From NCBI GenBank assembly GCA_018268695.1, contig JAFDWD010000389.1, forward strand, positions 1-13,725: 13,725 nucleotides of DNA, written 5' to 3'. Under the pieces are notes generated by a model that ran no database searches, was not told the origin of the DNA, and saw only the letters and a program-made list of their open reading frames with translations. Source of the DNA: Actinomycetota bacterium. GTDB lineage: Bacteria > Actinomycetota > Thermoleophilia > Solirubrobacterales > 70-9. The stretch's first letter is position 1, and the number at the start of each line of letters is the position of its first letter. A program made the position numbers and the translations under genes. This document shows positions 12,537 to 13,725 of the stretch, in pieces.

Positions 12537-12625
12537 GCCCCCTGCACGCTTGTCTCGCTATGCGAGACAAGCGTGCAGGGGGCGTGGCCGAGACGGCCGA
12601 GCTCGCCGCAACGCCTTGCGTCCCT
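12537..12625. repeat. Dispersed long-hairpin repeat, copy 2
   Basis: The 22-bp arms (12537-12558 and 12562-12583) are identical to those of copy 1, here with the loop TAT. The tail GTGGCCGAGACGGCCG (12584-12599) and ACGCCTTGCGTCCCT (12611-12625) match copy 1 with one base difference in spacing. The outer left arm of copy 1 is only partly present (CGGCCGTC near 12521). It lies between the 12657 gene's stop and the cupredoxin promoter region. The 274 bases at 12383-12656 hold this repeat, the inverted repeat at 12485, and no gene. Confidence 0.8.
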
Positions 12626-12656
12626 TGCAAAGCGCGCCGGCTTCGGCCCCCGAGCG

Positions 12657-12956
12657 CTACGCCCCCGGCGAGTGGCTCGCCGCGACGTCGATCCATTCCA
12701 TCCGCGCGGGTGGGCCCTCCACCCCCGCCTGGGCCAGGGCGGGGCCGAGCCGGTCGGCGAGGAAGCGCTCCTGGTCGGCGCGGGACGCCCACAGCTCGAA
12801 GACGACCCAGCCGTTGTCCTTGGCGCCGCCGACGTGGGTCATCAGGCCGTCCGGCCAATCGCCTTCGCCGCTGTTCATGTCGATGCCGAGCAGCTCGTTC
12901 ACGCGGCCGTAGTCATCGATGCCCAGGGTGTCGAACTCGAGAATCAAACCCTCCAT
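12657..12956 (-). CDS. Small dimeric alpha/beta-barrel-like protein (antibiotic-biosynthesis-monooxygenase-like fold)
   Basis: 99 residues. The ATG at 12956 is preceded by AGGAGGAGG at ideal distance, so the 16-residue upstream extension is rejected. The pattern MEGLILEFDTLGIDDYGRVNELLG ... HVGGAKDNGWVVFELWASRADQERFLADRLGPAL is that of small ferredoxin-fold proteins of the dimeric alpha-beta barrel type. They have beta-alpha-beta halves with the WVVFELWASRADQERF strand-helix as hallmark. Soluble and cytoplasmic. Substrate and activity unknown; many relatives are annotated only as hypothetical. It follows the two-helix gene by 44 bases on the same strand. Low-moderate certainty about fold, none about function. 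Confidence 0.7.
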   Translation of the reverse strand: MEGLILEFDTLGIDDYGRVNELLGIDMNSGEGDWPDGLMTHVGGAKDNGWVVFELWASRADQERFLADRLGPALAQAGVEGPPARMEWIDVAASHSPGA

Positions 12957-13000
12957 GTGTCCTCCTCCTGTGGTCCTTTTGTTCCCTGGCGGCGAACCTC

Positions 13001-13231
13001 TCACCGCCTGCGCAGGCCGTCAAGGCGTCGCCTCCGCCGGGCGCCCCGGAGCCCGTCGAGGAGGTACCAGGGCACCAGCACCAGGGCCATGAGCAGGCCG
13101 AAGAAGCCGACCACGCCGATCCCGGCGGCGGCGATGATCGCCACGAGCCCGAGGAAGACGCCGAGGGTGACATCGATCAGCCGTTCGCGGCGGCGCGCGG
13201 CGGCGGGGGAGACGTTGCGAGGCAGCCTCAC
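13001..13231 (-). CDS. Small two-helix membrane protein
   Basis: 76 residues from a GTG at 13231 that overlaps the upstream gene's TGA (GTGA, 13228-13231). A basic start MRLPRNVSPAAARRRER is followed by two hydrophobic helices (about 19-40 and 42-60) and an Arg-rich C-terminal tail, so both ends are probably cytoplasmic. No family is recognised. Coupled to the upstream phosphodiester-glycosidase-like gene by position only. Confidence 0.6.
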   Translation of the reverse strand: MRLPRNVSPAAARRRERLIDVTLGVFLGLVAIIAAAGIGVVGFFGLLMALVLVPWYLLDGLRGARRRRRLDGLRRR

Positions 13232-13725
13232 CAGGGCTGCCCCGGTTTCAGGTAGATGGCGAAGAAATCCCGTTCGTCAGGGGTCAGATAGCGTTCCGGC
13301 GAGCGGTACATTTCCGGCAGCAGGTTGCTCGGGTCGAGCGCGCCGGGGTGTCGGTAGCTGATGAAGCTGGTCCAGTCTTCGTTGATGTCAAGCTCGATCG
13401 CCCGCACCGCGCCGGCCCGTTGCAGGACCTTGGCCAGCGATTCCACCGTCTGGTAGTTCGCCGCCGCGTACATCAGGTTTCCGTGCGCGTCGATGCCGAG
13501 CCCGGAGCGCCACACGCGCGTCGCGTTGTTCACCGTTTCACCCCATTCGGGACCGTCCGAGAGGTTCGGGTTCAACTTGCCTTCGTAGATAATCGGCGGC
13601 AGGTTCTGCTTCGCGAACCAGACGTTCTTCGGCGCCCCCGGCCCGCTCTCCCACTTGACGATGTCGATGCGGCCGTTGCGATAGCGGACGACGGTGGCGA
13701 TCCCGTTCACCATCGTTTCCTTCAC
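13228..13725 (-). CDS. Phosphodiester-glycosidase-like protein, C-terminal part (cut by window edge)
   Basis: The frame is open to the last base, so about 165 C-terminal residues are seen and the real start lies outside. Visible blocks are TRVWRSGLGIDAHGNLMYAAANYQTVESLAKVLQ and a following AGAVRAIELDINEDWTSF. They correspond to the NAGPA/DUF2233 pattern: a strand with GxDxxGN, a helix, then a GAxxAxxLD strand. The canonical LDGGGSS is replaced by ELDINEDWTSF, a variant I recall in some actinobacterial members. Proteins of this family hydrolyse sugar phosphodiesters and are usually exported, but the signal region is not in view. Base composition is somewhat less GC-rich and Glu is often GAA, in line with an exported protein. 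Family assignment is tentative. Confidence 0.6.
   Translation of the reverse strand: MKETMVNGIATVVRYRNGRIDIVKWESGPGAPKNVWFAKQNLPPIIYEGKLNPNLSDGPEWGETVNNATRVWRSGLGIDAHGNLMYAAANYQTVESLAKVLQRAGAVRAIELDINEDWTSFISYRHPGALDPSNLLPEMYRSPERYLTPDERDFFAIYLKPGQPW

Noticed and set aside
12383..12547. N-terminal extension of the cupredoxin frame (55 residues)
   Set aside because: Pro/Arg-rich, runs into the hairpin repeat and lacks a start with a ribosome site; the anchor helix begins just after ATG 12382.
1..13725. tRNA, rRNA or phage/plasmid genes
   Set aside because: No cloverleaf, rRNA segment, integrase, replication or structural phage gene could be recognised.

Overview
The window is high-GC DNA (roughly 70 % by eye) with dense, strand-switching operons, many 4-base ATGA/GTGA gene junctions and OmpR-type two-component systems. 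Together with the alanine-rich 'AAATVVGL' anchored small proteins, this suggests an actinobacterium, most likely of the Thermoleophilia/Solirubrobacterales type. That placement is inferred from protein style; no rRNA or tRNA gene is present to confirm it.

Layout. (A) 1-3407, minus strand: response regulator, histidine kinase, a multi-helix membrane protein with haem-type histidines, a single-helix protein with an acidic tail, and the start of an ApbE-type FAD:protein FMN transferase cut by the window edge. Diverging from the regulator, on the plus strand, is a small anchored Ser/Thr-rich protein (3519-3809). (B) 3861-3981: a long hairpin repeat. (C) 3986-6446, minus strand: a second regulator-kinase pair followed by a third, single-helix acidic protein. 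Diverging from it (6583-10395, plus) is a six-gene operon: anchored Ser/Thr-rich protein with 19-residue repeats, single-helix protein, ApbE, ferric-reductase-like membrane cytochrome, NAD(P)H:ferredoxin-type flavoprotein reductase, small [Fe-S] ferredoxin. (D) 10412-11856: a lipoprotein (minus) and a flippase-like membrane protein (plus), divergent. (E) 11843-13725, minus strand: a membrane-anchored cupredoxin, a second copy of the hairpin repeat, a small dimeric alpha/beta-barrel-like protein, a small two-helix membrane protein and the C-terminal part of a phosphodiester-glycosidase-like protein.

The main reading is that A and C are two paralogous versions of one module. Each has its own two-component system, a divergent 'AAATVVGL' protein, a single-helix protein directly upstream of ApbE, an ApbE flavinyl transferase, and a membrane cytochrome-like protein. 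The proteins around ApbE share a short peptide, x-P-[VIL]-x-T-[SR]-x-S, seven times across four genes, although they are otherwise low in complexity. No FMN_bind domain or classical D-x-x-[ST]-G-A-[ST] flavinylation site is visible. My working hypothesis is an extracytoplasmic electron-transfer system: NAD(P)H reductase and ferredoxin supply electrons, the membrane haem protein carries them across, and ApbE-modified Ser/Thr-rich proteins receive them outside. It would be under control of OmpR-type regulators whose divergent intergenic regions share a triple 11-bp-period direct repeat. The sequence supports the parts list and the shared motifs; the chemistry is inference.
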